Program-made: the position numbers and the translations under genes
IMG/VR virus record: IMGVR_UViG_3300035670_001193
Coordinates: 1-24,596 of that record
Direction: 5' to 3' (one strand)
Origin: a virus
Length of the DNA: 24,596 bases
Part shown: piece after piece, positions 6,733 to 17,300 of the stretch
Position numbering within the stretch: position 1 is the stretch's first letter
Layout of the letters: each line of letters starts with the position of its first letter
Notes under the pieces: generated by a model
The model's input: the letters and a program-made list of their open reading frames with translations, nothing else
The model's database searches: none
What the model was told of the DNA's origin: nothing

Positions 6733-6748
6733 TCGGGCATAGACCCGA
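6733..6748 (+). other. small leader hairpin TCGGG/CCCGA
   Basis: A five-base-pair stem (TCGGG, six-base loop, CCCGA) lies between the putative promoter and the ribosome site of the next gene. It has no T-run, so it is not a terminator. It could protect the mRNA 5' end or be chance. Confidence 0.3.
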
Positions 6749-6768
6749 GATACTTAGAGAGGTAATCC

Positions 6769-7179
6769 ATGACTGACGAAACAGCAGTAGACACTGACGT
6801 TCTTGTCTCGGCCTACGTGGCTATCCGAGATGAGAAGCATGAAATCAAGCGAGACATGGAAGAGAAACTCAAGGCACTCGACGTGCAACTTGAGGAAATC
6901 TCCCGTGCACTTCTGGAAATCTGCGAAACCAACAAAGCCGAAAGCATCCGCACCGCACATGGGACGGTTAGTCGTACTGTAAAGACCGACTACTGGACCA
7001 GTGATTGGGAGTCGATGTACAACTTCATCAAGGAGCACGATGCGTTCAACTTGTTGCATAAGCGCATCAATCAGACTTCTATGAAGCAGTTTCTGGAAGA
7101 GAACCCCGATATCCATCCAGAAGGCTTAAATGTCAATCGGGAATACGAAATCCGCGTCACTCGTTCGCGCAACTCTTAA
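6769..7179 (+). CDS. coiled-coil phage protein, 136 aa (Gp157/Gam-like layout, unproven)
   Basis: It starts at ATG 6769 behind AGAGAGGTAATCC. Residues 15-58 are a long charged amphipathic helix (IKRDMEEKLKALDVQLEEIS). A compact C-terminal part follows, with beta-like AESIRTAHGTVSRTVKTDYW and a helical KQFLEENPDIHPEG segment, then a basic strand (NREYEIRVTRSR). A coiled coil followed by a small beta domain is also the layout of phage Gp157 and Mu Gam-type proteins, which interact with DNA ends or host nucleases. I cannot show homology, so this is only a resemblance. It is the first gene after the promoter and sits just before the ssDNA-binding candidate. Confidence 0.65.
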   Translation: MTDETAVDTDVLVSAYVAIRDEKHEIKRDMEEKLKALDVQLEEISRALLEICETNKAESIRTAHGTVSRTVKTDYWTSDWESMYNFIKEHDAFNLLHKRINQTSMKQFLEENPDIHPEGLNVNREYEIRVTRSRNS

Positions 7180-7190
7180 GAGGTAATCAA

Positions 7191-8105
7191 ATGTCTAACG
7201 TCACCCTTTTCAAGAAGTCGGGTATCCCTGAGCACCTTCGCAACATCGGGGTCAACGACCTTACTAAAGCCCTTGCTCCGGGCGTCAACAACAGCCCGCT
7301 AAAGCGTATCTCCATCCGTGGTCGTGTCTTCCGCCTTGTTGTCAACGGTGAGGAAATGACCAAGAATGAGAGCAACAGCATGGAAGTGGTTATCGTCAAC
7401 GCTTCCAAGGACATCTCGCGTAGTTTCTATGCTGGTGCCTACGACCCGAAGGCCGAAGTTACTTCGCCGGATTGCTGGTCTCCTGATGGAGTGAAGCCTG
7501 ATGCCAGTGTCGAGAACCCGCAGCACCACAACTGCAAAGACTGCCCGAAGAACATCAAGGGTTCTGGAACTGGTGGCTCTCGCGCTTGCCGCTTCTCTCG
7601 CCGTCTTGCTCTGGCACTTCCTAATGATTTGGGAAGCGTCTACCAACTCGTCTTGTCTGCTACCTCCATCTTCGGGACCGGCGACCAAGAGCACATGCCA
7701 TTTAATCAGTACCTGACATACGTTGTCTCGCAGGGGTTCAGCATTAACGCCCTCGTTACCGAGATGAAGTTTGATAGCAACAGCGACACCCCGAAGCTTG
7801 TGTTTAGCCCTGTCCGCTTCTTGGACGAAGAAGAATACGAGCAAGCTGTACGCCTTGGTGATACACAAGAAACCAAGATGGCTATCTCGGCACCGAAGAT
7901 TCAAGCCAAGGCCCCTGCCGCCCCTGCCCTTGCCGCACCGGTCAAGGAACCCGCTGTTCACGAAGAGGAAGATGAGGAAGATATCCCTCCCCCGAAGGCC
8001 AAGAAGGCTGCACCTGCTGCAGCGGTGCCTAACATCAAGCCGGAACTGCAGGACATCCTTAGCAAGTTTGCCGCCAGTAAGTCGAAGGCCGTAGACGATG
8101 AGTGA
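7191..8105 (+). CDS. candidate ssDNA-binding protein with zinc site and acidic tail, 304 aa
   Basis: The N-terminal 200 residues look like an OB-type beta domain (RISIRGRVFRLVVNG, SMEVVIVNA). It is interrupted by a four-cysteine cluster C95, C115, C118, C133 (DCW, then HHNCKDCPKN and RACRF) that should hold zinc. A low-complexity Ala/Pro/Lys and Glu/Asp linker follows (residues 236-275), then a final helix and an acidic end (VDDE). Zinc in the core recalls T4 gp32, and the flexible linker with acidic tip recalls SSBs in general. Its place between replication genes fits a strand-protecting role. This rests on architecture, not on a recognised family signature. A recombination mediator is the main alternative. 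The leader shares GAGGTAATC with the gene before it. Confidence 0.6.
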   Translation: MSNVTLFKKSGIPEHLRNIGVNDLTKALAPGVNNSPLKRISIRGRVFRLVVNGEEMTKNESNSMEVVIVNASKDISRSFYAGAYDPKAEVTSPDCWSPDGVKPDASVENPQHHNCKDCPKNIKGSGTGGSRACRFSRRLALALPNDLGSVYQLVLSATSIFGTGDQEHMPFNQYLTYVVSQGFSINALVTEMKFDSNSDTPKLVFSPVRFLDEEEYEQAVRLGDTQETKMAISAPKIQAKAPAAPALAAPVKEPAVHEEEDEEDIPPPKAKKAAPAAAVPNIKPELQDILSKFAASKSKAVDDE

Positions 8106-8355
8106 TACGGACTACCGAGGCTATAGCCAGAGAGTTGTTGACGCAAACAAGCTCGCTGACATTAGTAGTCTCGGTGTTCGTCTTGGTGCTTACTGCATAT
8201 CTCGGGACATTCCAGTTGTAGACATCTCCGAGTATTTCGGAGTGTCGAAGATGACGGTTTACAACTGGTTTACCGGCAGGGTTATTCCACGTAAGACACA
8301 AGAAGAACGCATCCGAGAAGTACTAATGAGGGCGGGGGTGATAGACCAAGACTAG
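8098..8355 (+). CDS. small helix-turn-helix protein, 85 aa
   Basis: Residues 39-63 (PVVDISEYFGVSKMTVYNWF, then TGR) form a helix-turn-helix of the XRE/Cro or excisionase kind, followed by a basic RVIPRKTQEERIREVL helix. It begins inside the last codons of the ssDNA-binding candidate (ATGAGTGA, eight-base overlap). Its translation therefore probably depends on that gene. It could be a repressor of the promoter at 6697, a regulator of the late arm, or an origin-binding factor for the primase-helicase that follows. No inverted-repeat operator was identified. Confidence 0.75.
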   Translation: MSDTDYRGYSQRVVDANKLADISSLGVRLGAYCISRDIPVVDISEYFGVSKMTVYNWFTGRVIPRKTQEERIREVLMRAGVIDQD

Positions 8356-8363
8356 AGGCCGCT

Positions 8364-11198
8364 ATGGCTATTCGTGAATTGTTAGGGCTAGTGCTCAGCG
8401 ATGATGGGTGGTATTGCATCGCGGGTTTGGCTCCTGACGGAAGTGATAAAAAACCACGGCGGTTCTTCACCCAGTCTCTTGATGAAGTAGAAGGGTATGC
8501 AGCCCAACTTGTATCCGAGGGATATAACGCCTTCTTTTCCTTGGCTAAGTTTAAGGAAGGGCGAGGCCCCGAGGCTAAGCGTACGTACGCTAATGCGCTT
8601 AACAACAAGGCGTTTTGGTTAGATATCGACTGCGGTGTAGGTAAACCATACGAGTCGCAGGAAGAAGGGCTTAAGGCTCTGTCTGAATTCTGTGCCTCGT
8701 CTGGCTTGCCCGTGCCCACCATTGTTGATTCTGGCCGTGGACTGCATGTCTACTGGGCGTTAACAGAAACGCTGGAACCTGCGGAGTGGAAGCCTATAGC
8801 AGAACGCCTTGTACGCCTCTGTGACAAACACGGGCTTCAGGCTGATAACGTCTGCACGATTGATGCTGTCCGCATTCTGCGTATCCCCGACACTCTTAAC
8901 TTTAAGTCCGACCCCCCGTTACATGTAACGGTCGTTCACTGGGGTGAAAATGTTGAATTAGAGCTACTCAAAAGTTGTTTTGGAGAACTATCTTCATCTT
9001 TAAGTGAACTGGGCGGTTTCGCTCCGGGGGCTGCGCGACCCAACGAACTGACAATGTCTCTCATCGCAAATCGTCAAGCTGTGTTTGCGAATATTGTTGA
9101 CAAGATTGTTAGTGGGGAGGGCTGCAAGCAACTTGAAAATATCCTCATCAACCAAGCTGACATTGAGGAGCCTCTATGGCGTGCAGGTCTTTCTATCGCC
9201 AAGCACTGTAGTGATGGGCAGCAAGCAGTACACATCATTTCAGAACAGCACCCCGACTACGACGCGCGTAACACCGAGCGTAAGGTGGCATCCATCGCCG
9301 GACCTTACACATGCAGCAAGTTTGAGTCGCTAAACCCCAAGGGGTGTGAAGAGTGTAAGTACCGTGGGCGCATCAAATCACCCATCGTGCTTGGTAACGA
9401 AATTGTACCCGCGAACGAATCCACAATTGTGGAGCAAGAGCCTAGCGGAGCCATACGCAAGTATGAAATCCCCGAGCTACCGTATCCATATTTTGCCGGT
9501 AAGTTTAAGGGTATCTACCGCAACGTACCCGAAGCTGACCCTATTTTGGTCTATGAGAACTATCTCTTTGTAGTAAAGCGACTTCACGATAAGGAAGGCG
9601 ACGGCGAGTGTATTCACATGCGGCTACACCTGCCGGTAGACGGAGTACGTGAATTCACAATCGTAGCCTCTGATATTGGCTCCAAGGAAGAGCTTCGCAA
9701 GATACTGGCGCATCACGGTGTTGTCTGCGGTGCAGAACAGATGAAGCTAATCATGGCTTATATCATCGACGTTATTAAGGACCTACAAATACAAAGGGAA
9801 GCAGAAATCATGCGTAATCAATTCGGATGGGCTGACGACGACACTAAGATTATCTTGGGCAGTAAGGAAATCAGCGCCACGGAAGTTAAGTACAGCCCCC
9901 CTTCGGCAGCGACCAAGGCTCTTGCCGCTTGGATGGAACCCAAAGGTACTCTGGAGGGCTGGAAGAAGTGCGCCAACGTCTACAACATGCCCGGCTTTGA
10001 GGCACAAGCTTTCGGCTTTCTGACAGGCTTCGGCGCACCACTTATGAAGTTTTTAGGTATGCGCGGTGCTCTGATTAATCTAATCAACAAAGAGTCTGGT
10101 ACAGGCAAGTCCACTGTCCTCAAACTGTGCAACAGCATCATCGGGCACCCAGAAGAACTTATGTCTCAGTGGAAGGACACCTACAACCACAAGATTCACC
10201 GCCTCGGCTTGCTTAATAACCTTGCCTATACCTGCGATGAAGTAACCAAGATGACTGGCGACGAGTTCTCAGACTTCTCCTACAGTATCACGCAGGGACA
10301 CAACAAAGGCCGGATGCAGTCACAGACCAACGCCGAACGCCCTAACAAGACCACGTGGGCAACCATCGGACTGTGCAGTTCTAATGCCTCGTTCTATGAC
10401 AAGCTCCGTGCGTTGAAGGCTACACCCGACGGCGAGATGATGCGGCTTATCGAGTTTACGGTTAACCGTACGTCAAACCTAACCAAAGAAGAAGCTGATG
10501 AAATCTTTCAGCAGATGTATGAACACTACGGCCACGCAGGTCCTATCTTCTTTGAGTACGTACTGAAGAACAAAGAGCTTGTTTTGGAAACTCTCCGCTC
10601 CGTGCAGAAGAAGATTGATAAGCTTGTGGGTTTGGAAAGCCGAGAGCGTTATTACTCTGCTACCGCCGCAGCCAACATCACAGGTGGTCTAATCGCCAAG
10701 GAATGTGGGTTGATTGACTACGACATGGCGCGAATCTTCAACTGGACTGTTGAGATGTTGAAGTCGTTGAAGAACTCAATCATTGCACCGAATGAGGATT
10801 ACGGCTCCACGATTGGTGAGTTTATCAATGAGAATTGGTTCAAGGTTCTGGTCATCAACGACCTTGCCGATAACCGCACGGGTATGGACCAGATTCCAAT
10901 GATTGAACCAAAGCAGGAGCTGATTATTCGTATCGAACCTGACACGAAGAAGACCTATATCTCGGCTAAACACTTACGGGCGTTCTGCAGTAAGCAACAG
11001 ATTCCGCTTCAAGATATGTGTATCAAGCTCAGGGAGATGGGTGCTTACGAAGGGTCCACTAAGAAGCGTATGTCCAAGGGCACCAAGATTCCTTCGCCAC
11101 CTGTGGAAGCGTTCGTGTTCAACGACAAGATTATTGACCCCGAGGCGTTTATTCCGTCACTGACTGAGAAGGCCAATCTGGATGTTCCGGTGGAATAA
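8364..11198 (+). CDS. bifunctional primase-helicase (AEP primase + P-loop helicase), 944 aa
   Basis: The N-terminal third is an archaeo-eukaryotic-type primase: D87-I-D89 in FWLDIDCG, S-G-R-G-L-H128 in VDSGRGLHVYW, and D167 in TIDAVRILRIPDT. A cysteine site follows (C317, C328, C331 in CSKFESLNPKGCEEC), as seen between primase and helicase parts of related phage proteins. The C-terminal half is an SF3/DUF927-like ATPase with Walker A ESGTGKST (K582), Walker B D625-E626 (YTCDEVTKM) and a sensor asparagine near N674 (GLCSSNASF). One chain can thus lay primers and unwind DNA for the family A polymerase upstream. AGAGG lies about five bases before ATG 8364. It is the last gene of the left arm. 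Confidence 0.92.
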   Translation: MAIRELLGLVLSDDGWYCIAGLAPDGSDKKPRRFFTQSLDEVEGYAAQLVSEGYNAFFSLAKFKEGRGPEAKRTYANALNNKAFWLDIDCGVGKPYESQEEGLKALSEFCASSGLPVPTIVDSGRGLHVYWALTETLEPAEWKPIAERLVRLCDKHGLQADNVCTIDAVRILRIPDTLNFKSDPPLHVTVVHWGENVELELLKSCFGELSSSLSELGGFAPGAARPNELTMSLIANRQAVFANIVDKIVSGEGCKQLENILINQADIEEPLWRAGLSIAKHCSDGQQAVHIISEQHPDYDARNTERKVASIAGPYTCSKFESLNPKGCEECKYRGRIKSPIVLGNEIVPANESTIVEQEPSGAIRKYEIPELPYPYFAGKFKGIYRNVPEADPILVYENYLFVVKRLHDKEGDGECIHMRLHLPVDGVREFTIVASDIGSKEELRKILAHHGVVCGAEQMKLIMAYIIDVIKDLQIQREAEIMRNQFGWADDDTKIILGSKEISATEVKYSPPSAATKALAAWMEPKGTLEGWKKCANVYNMPGFEAQAFGFLTGFGAPLMKFLGMRGALINLINKESGTGKSTVLKLCNSIIGHPEELMSQWKDTYNHKIHRLGLLNNLAYTCDEVTKMTGDEFSDFSYSITQGHNKGRMQSQTNAERPNKTTWATIGLCSSNASFYDKLRALKATPDGEMMRLIEFTVNRTSNLTKEEADEIFQQMYEHYGHAGPIFFEYVLKNKELVLETLRSVQKKIDKLVGLESRERYYSATAAANITGGLIAKECGLIDYDMARIFNWTVEMLKSLKNSIIAPNEDYGSTIGEFINENWFKVLVINDLADNRTGMDQIPMIEPKQELIIRIEPDTKKTYISAKHLRAFCSKQQIPLQDMCIKLREMGAYEGSTKKRMSKGTKIPSPPVEAFVFNDKIIDPEAFIPSLTEKANLDVPVE

Positions 11199-11241
11199 CA
11201 CCACTTCTTGCAATTAAATCAAACACATCCTACAATTCGCT

Positions 11242-11255
11242 TGCCCGCAAGGGCA
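11242..11255. other. small hairpin with GCAA tetraloop
   Basis: TGCCC and GGGCA form a five-pair stem closed by GCAA, a GNRA-type loop on the + strand, in the short gap after the primase-helicase gene. No T-run follows on either strand, so it is not a terminator by itself. It may add stability to the 3' end of the transcript. Confidence 0.35.
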
Positions 11256-11274
11256 CTTGGTTATCTCTCTCCTT

Positions 11275-11302
11275 GGCCCCGCCCCGTGCGGGGCAATTTT
11301 TT
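11275..11302 (+). terminator. intrinsic terminator of the left arm
   Basis: A GC-rich hairpin (GCCCC, loop GTGC, GGGGC at 11281-11294, or an alternative longer-loop pairing of 11276-11281 with 11289-11294) is followed by AA and six Ts (11297-11302). It lies 80 bases after the primase-helicase stop. The T-run overlaps the stop codon of the convergent 2115-residue gene. The reverse strand has no matching T-run, so it should act on left-arm transcripts only. Confidence 0.8.
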
Positions 11303-14300
11303 AGTCTTCGTCTTCTGCGTACTCGGTCATTTCTGCAGCGCGACCAAGGAAGGCTTTATTAACTCGTAAGCCACCAGCGCCTTCGGCCATCGCACGGACC
11401 TTAGCTCGCTTCTTCAAAGAATTTATAATTGTAGAGGGCTTGATGACTTTCTCAGGATTTGCCATGTTGAAGTCACCAATTTTTTCGAGCACTTCTGCTA
11501 CGGCATCCCCATCCCCTGCTTCATAAGCCATAGCCAAGAAGTTCAACAAATCTTGCCTGCGGTTGTCGATTGACACTTCCATAGCCTTGGCTTCGATGTT
11601 GGCTGCTTGTCGTTGGGCCAAACGTTCCGGAGTAAAGCCAAGCATTTGGATGAAGGCTTCCTTACCTGATATGTCATCCAACAAAGTATCGCCCTTCATG
11701 GTCAGCGCACCCTCGGACGCAATACGCGAACCGGCAAGCAAATTCTTAAGAACCGCTGGGGAGACTGCTTCGAAGGCGCGGTAAGTATTACCGTCGTTAT
11801 ATCTCTTGACCGCCTCGGCAGCATTGATACCCATGCCCGCAACCGGACCTAGCAGGTTAATCATCACATTCTGCACATAGGACACTTCGTCTTGGTTACG
11901 CTTGATATCGCGGAACCACATGTCGGTTAGGTTAGTGCTCATGCGGTCAGACAGGGAAGCGCCGGTAAGTTGCGGCACAACGCCACGAGCAATCGAATCA
12001 CCCACCACCCCGCCGAATACGGAGTGCAGCCAATTCTTGTACCAGTTTTCAACGTCGTACTCTTCTTCATCATCACCAAATACAGCAGCGAAAGCGTTTG
12101 CAATACCGCTGAAGATGAACCACACCGGCATACCCATCGTGCCAGCGAACAAGAACGACATACCCATCATGCCAGTAAATGCACGGCGGGCGTCTTGACG
12201 CATACGGATGGACTCTTCCATTAACTGTTGTGCTTCTTCAGTCTTACCAGCCGCCATCAGCGCTTTGTATTCTTCTTGACCAATCAGGCTAGTAGATTCA
12301 TACGCAGTGCGAAACAGCAGGTAAGTCATGTGCTGTGCATATTGCTTGAACTGCAACAGAATCTTTGGCAGGTCGCCTTGGAAATAGCGCGGCTTGTTGA
12401 CCGTCGAGTAGTCGAACATCGACTTGTAGGTCAGTTTCTTTGCCTGTTCAACAGCGTCCTTAAAGTTACCGCCGTTCTTCTTGTACGCTAAATCAAAAGC
12501 AGCCATGACCGTAACTTCGCGGTTGAAGCGCTCCGCCTTGTGGAAGGGGAACGAAGCGAAGGTCATAATCTTGTGCCAGCGTCCGGTGTAGTCGTTACTG
12601 GGTTGCTCTGCCAGACCCGCGATGTCGTGAGTCATGGAGATGTCGATAACACCAGCGTCCACGAATGCTTGATACGCCTTCTTCTCTACTTCGCTGAGAG
12701 CGGGACTTCTACCTACTGACGGGGTGTCAAACTTACCTGCCTCGTCCTTCCAGCCAGCACCGCTAAGCGCCTTCATATATTTGGTAAGCGACTGACGTGC
12801 AGGACCCCAACCATAAGGACCGGCAAGTACCGGGTACCCAATCGTAGGTACCGCCAGCATGTTGACAATGGCAGATGCAGGGGCCGTAAGATAAGTCAGG
12901 AAGCTTAGATTAGAGAGTAGAGTCGTAATCCAGCTTTGTTCGGCTGGGCTTAGTGCTGTCTCAACACGCTTACGAATCTCATTAAGATAGTCGTTCAGAA
13001 CACGGTTTTGTACATCTTGCTGTTCTGAAATAACTTCACCCGGCGCAGGCTTCAAATAACTTTCGGCTGCACTGAGGTTGTCCAGAATCTTTGGCGAGTA
13101 CTCGTACCGTGCTTGTTGATATGCCATATGGAACATCGAGTGCGCGAAACTACGTACCATATCTGCACTGGCACCCGGCACATTCTTACGATGCAAGAAC
13201 ATATTGCGGATACTCTGGGACGGCAGGGTGGTGATAAACAACTCACCAAGCTCATCAAGAATACGCTCACGTAACTGTTCAGCAGACTCACCCGGAGTTG
13301 TACCAATCTTACTCTTGAGTTCTTCAAACAACCGTGCATTCTGCAAAGCCGTTGCAGTCATCGACCTGACATCGTTACCAGATGCAAACGCCTCTGAAGG
13401 ATTCTTTTTTCTAGCGTCGGCCAACGCCTTATCTCTAGCAAAAGCACTCTCGAACATATAGAACTTCATGTTCACGCCGCTGCCTTCTTTGTACCAAAAA
13501 TTCCCAAAGCGCTTCAGCGGGAAGTATGGGTCAATCGTATCTTTGAATTGGTCTTCAATCTTGGCATCAGCAAGAACTTTAGCCAGCGCGGTGTCTGCCG
13601 TTTCCTTACCAGAAGCAATTAGCTTCTGAGCTTGTTGAGCAACTTCATCTTCAAGCATCTGACGGATTTCTTCTTCCGTCTTTGTGGCGTAGGTCTTTTT
13701 GTAAACGGGCAGATTGCGTTGGATATATTCTTGAGCAGCACGCTCAGCGGCTTCTTTGGAGCCGAGGATACGACGAAACTCTCGTTCAATAGAGATTCGC
13801 TTGTAGTTATTTAGCGTGTCCTTGTAGAACTGCCGCATCTCGCCATACAGTTCTTGGGCTATCGCACCGTCCTTCATCTTGCCAAGACGTTCCCAATCTG
13901 CACGGAGTAGGGTATATAACTTCTTCTTGGTCTTATCTGAAGGTTCGTTAGGACTAGACGGGTCTACTTGATTTGACGTAGCCGTTTGAATAATCGTAGT
14001 AAGAAGTTGAGATGTAGCTTCGTTAGAGCTGTAGAGTTTCATCAACTTATCAAGGATAGGCTTGCCCTTTTGGATAGTCTTGTTGCGGCTATCCTGCATG
14101 CCTTCGATACTGCGAATAAGCTGAGACACTTGAGGAATCTTGGCCTCAAACCCAGCCTTACCAAACTCCACACCCATCATTTCTTCAATCTGACGCAGGG
14201 TGAATGCACCGAGCCAGTACTTGCGAGTCTGGTCCTTCATGGTCGCCCATGAGTTAGACAGAACGAACTTGATGTCGTCGAATGACTTAGAGTTTCTAAT

Positions 14301-17300
14301 CTGGTCGCCGATGAACCTGATTGCACTAGGTTCTTCGTTGGAGTTGTTCTCATAGTACCCGCGCTTGGCTGCTCGGGGCGTGATGGTGCTGAAGGTATTG
14401 GGGCGCTTCGGAGCATCAAACAGCATTTCTACGTTACGCATAGTTTGGGACAGAACATTCTCCATACCAAACAGACGCATGACGTACTGCATGAACTTGC
14501 TCCACAAGTCTTTAGAAGTGTTCTTGTAGGGTATGCTTTGCAGTAACTTTTGGAACTCGTGGTTGGTAAAGGCTTCAGCTACAAACTCGTCTAAGTTAAC
14601 AAACCCATACTTCTTCACACCAGAAGTGGTCTTGGCGTACTCGTAAAGCTTCTTCAGTTCTTTTACTGCACGGACCTGCTTATCCCCAAATGCTTCTGGG
14701 TTTTCGATGATTCTAGTTGTTGCCGCATGCATGACTTCGTGTAAGAACACGTAGTTCGTCTCTGCCATGCTGTCGTTTTCAGGGAGGAGGGAGATAGAAT
14801 CTGTATCAGGGAAGTAAAGCCCTGCCCCCTTAGTAGTATCTGAGTACATCCCAGCTACATATTTTTGTAGTTCTTGAATAACTTCGTATAAATTTTCTGA
14901 GCCTTCTTTACCTTTAACTAAATCCAAAGCCATAGTTAAAGTGTCGTTCATCACATACAACCGCTCACGGTTGTTAATATTGGGGCTAGTAATATCTTCC
15001 ATATTCTTGGCGGCTTCTTTGTACCCAAGAATATCTAAGCTTCTGCGGATGTAATCAAAATCCCTTACCATCCTAGAGTCCGGAGTAAAGTAGGATGCGA
15101 GGTTTTGCTCTAGATTGTCAAACCCAACCGAGGATTTAAGTTTGAGAGAAAGAAGTCTGGTAACAAGCTGTCTTTGGTAAGGGGTTAGATTCCCAACAGC
15201 CATCATCGCACGCAACGCACCATTGAGGTCGTTGTTTTTGATAGCCGACTGAACAGCCGGGTGCATAGTTCTGTTGAGAGGCCCAGTTACCTTTTCGGAT
15301 GTGGGGAAAAACTCACGACGAGTTTCTCTTTCGGCTTCTTCGTATTCGCGTACGGTTGCGGCCTCTTCTTCCAGATACTCGCTGCGCTCTGCACGTTGAC
15401 GGTCAATCTCTGCATCACGACGAGCGCGATTCTCATATGCCTTGCGGTAATTCTCAAACTTGCGGTTTACTTCCGGGGTGGAGTTAAGCAGCAGCCACTC
15501 TTGGAAGAACGGGGCCGTAGTTGCCCCCTGCCCGCTAAACAACTCATTACGAGGTGTGCCATATGCCATATCGAAGGCAGCGGCACGGAGTGCGGTATCA
15601 AAGTCGAACCGGCGGAAATAGTCGTGCGCAGCACGTTCAGCCTTATCTAACTTAGATGGGTCTTGGGCCTTTTGGCGTAAGCGAGCAAGGCTTTGCTTAG
15701 CCTGTGCGTAAGCATTAGTACCCGGAGTAACACCGAAGCCCTTAAGCTGCTGTTCTGATACGAAGTCGTTGAACGCCGTGCGTAGTTTATTTACGCCGTC
15801 GTAAGTGGTGAGGTCGGGAAGCTTGGTGTGACGCTGCAGAAAATCTTTCTGCTGTTCCGGTGACATAGCACCGATATTCTCAAACTCACGTGCAACTTCA
15901 GGACTTACTGGCTTGAAGTACTTACCAAAGAATTCTTTAACCAGTCCGGTGTAGTACGGCAACTCTTTGTCGTCAACACCAAGGTCTTCGTACATATCAC
16001 GAATATCCCGGATAAGGCCCTTGTCTTCCGAGATGGCGCTGCGTTGCTTGTTCCCTTCAATTTCAGAAGGCGAGCTGGGTTGGATAGATGCAATGAACCG
16101 TTCTAAAGGAGCGGCACTAACATCAGTAACAAGGGCGTCGGATGGCGTGACAGTTTCAATCTTGGGGGCACCACGCTCTTCTTGCTCAACAGGCGCACCG
16201 AGGTCCAGCCCTTGCTGGGGAGTGGGGGCAGTGGTAGTTACCGGCGCAGTTCTTTGTTCCTGAGAAACTGGCTCACCTAAATCAAACCCTTGTTGTTCCC
16301 CCATAGCGGCACGGGGGGTAGATGGAAAGGCATCCGCAGGCATCTGGTCAATCTGTTCTGCCAAGTCCATCTGCGCCGTGTCAATTTCTTGTAGGCGGCT
16401 TTGAGTCTCAGGGGTTTGTTCTGCCTCCAACAAAGACCGACGTTCGGTTTCTAGCTGGTCGTATTGTTGCTGTAGAGTCTGAGCAGAGGGGAACGCAGCT
16501 TCGGCAGCAGCATCAATCGCGGCTTGTTCTTCTGCGGAAACGGACGGTGTAGTGGGCGTTGTAGCACCAGCAGCCTCGGCTTGGATAGCTGCGCGTTCGT
16601 CCTCATCCAACTCATCAAAAGCGTTCTTACCGGCGGGCACACCTTCACGAGCTTTCTTTTCTTCTCGGAACGCCGCCTTCTCTCGTGCGCCTTGAGCAGC
16701 GCCAGCAACACCACCGAAGAGCACCGAACCAGCGGCACCTGCGATACCTGCATCAACTACACGTTGAAATTCTTTGCTACCCCAGACATCAGAGTTCTCT
16801 GCAACAAACCTCTCTGCCGCAATACTAATTGCTTCTTGTGCGCCTTCGGTTAGACCTTCTGTAGCAACACCAATACCGATGTTACGCAGGGCGGACTTGA
16901 TGATGCTGGGTTCTGCTCCCGATTTCTCCAGCACTTTCTCAACTACTTTCTGCTTGACTGGGCCAGTCAGCTTATTCAACACATACGCAGGGAATGCGGA
17001 ATCAAGCGCAGCGGACACCGAGCCATAGAGCATGGCTACTCCCGGCTCCATCTGACCAGTTTCTTGGAATACGTTTTGAAAGATTTCGGGGGAGTTAAGT
17101 GCGTACGAGCCTAAATAAACACCAGCCGCTTGCCCTGCTTTTTGCCCAAGCGCTTGTTTGGCAAGTACTTCAGCGCCTTTCTCCGCAGCCATGCGACCAG
17201 CAACTGCGCGGCCAGCCATACCAGCGGCACCGCCCGGAATAAGTACAGTAGCAACGTTAGGGATTTGCTCAACACCGGCTTCAAGCAGATATGGCAGAAC

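Noticed and set aside
11242-11255. Second terminator after the primase-helicase gene
   Set aside because: The five-pair stem is not followed by a T-run on either strand.
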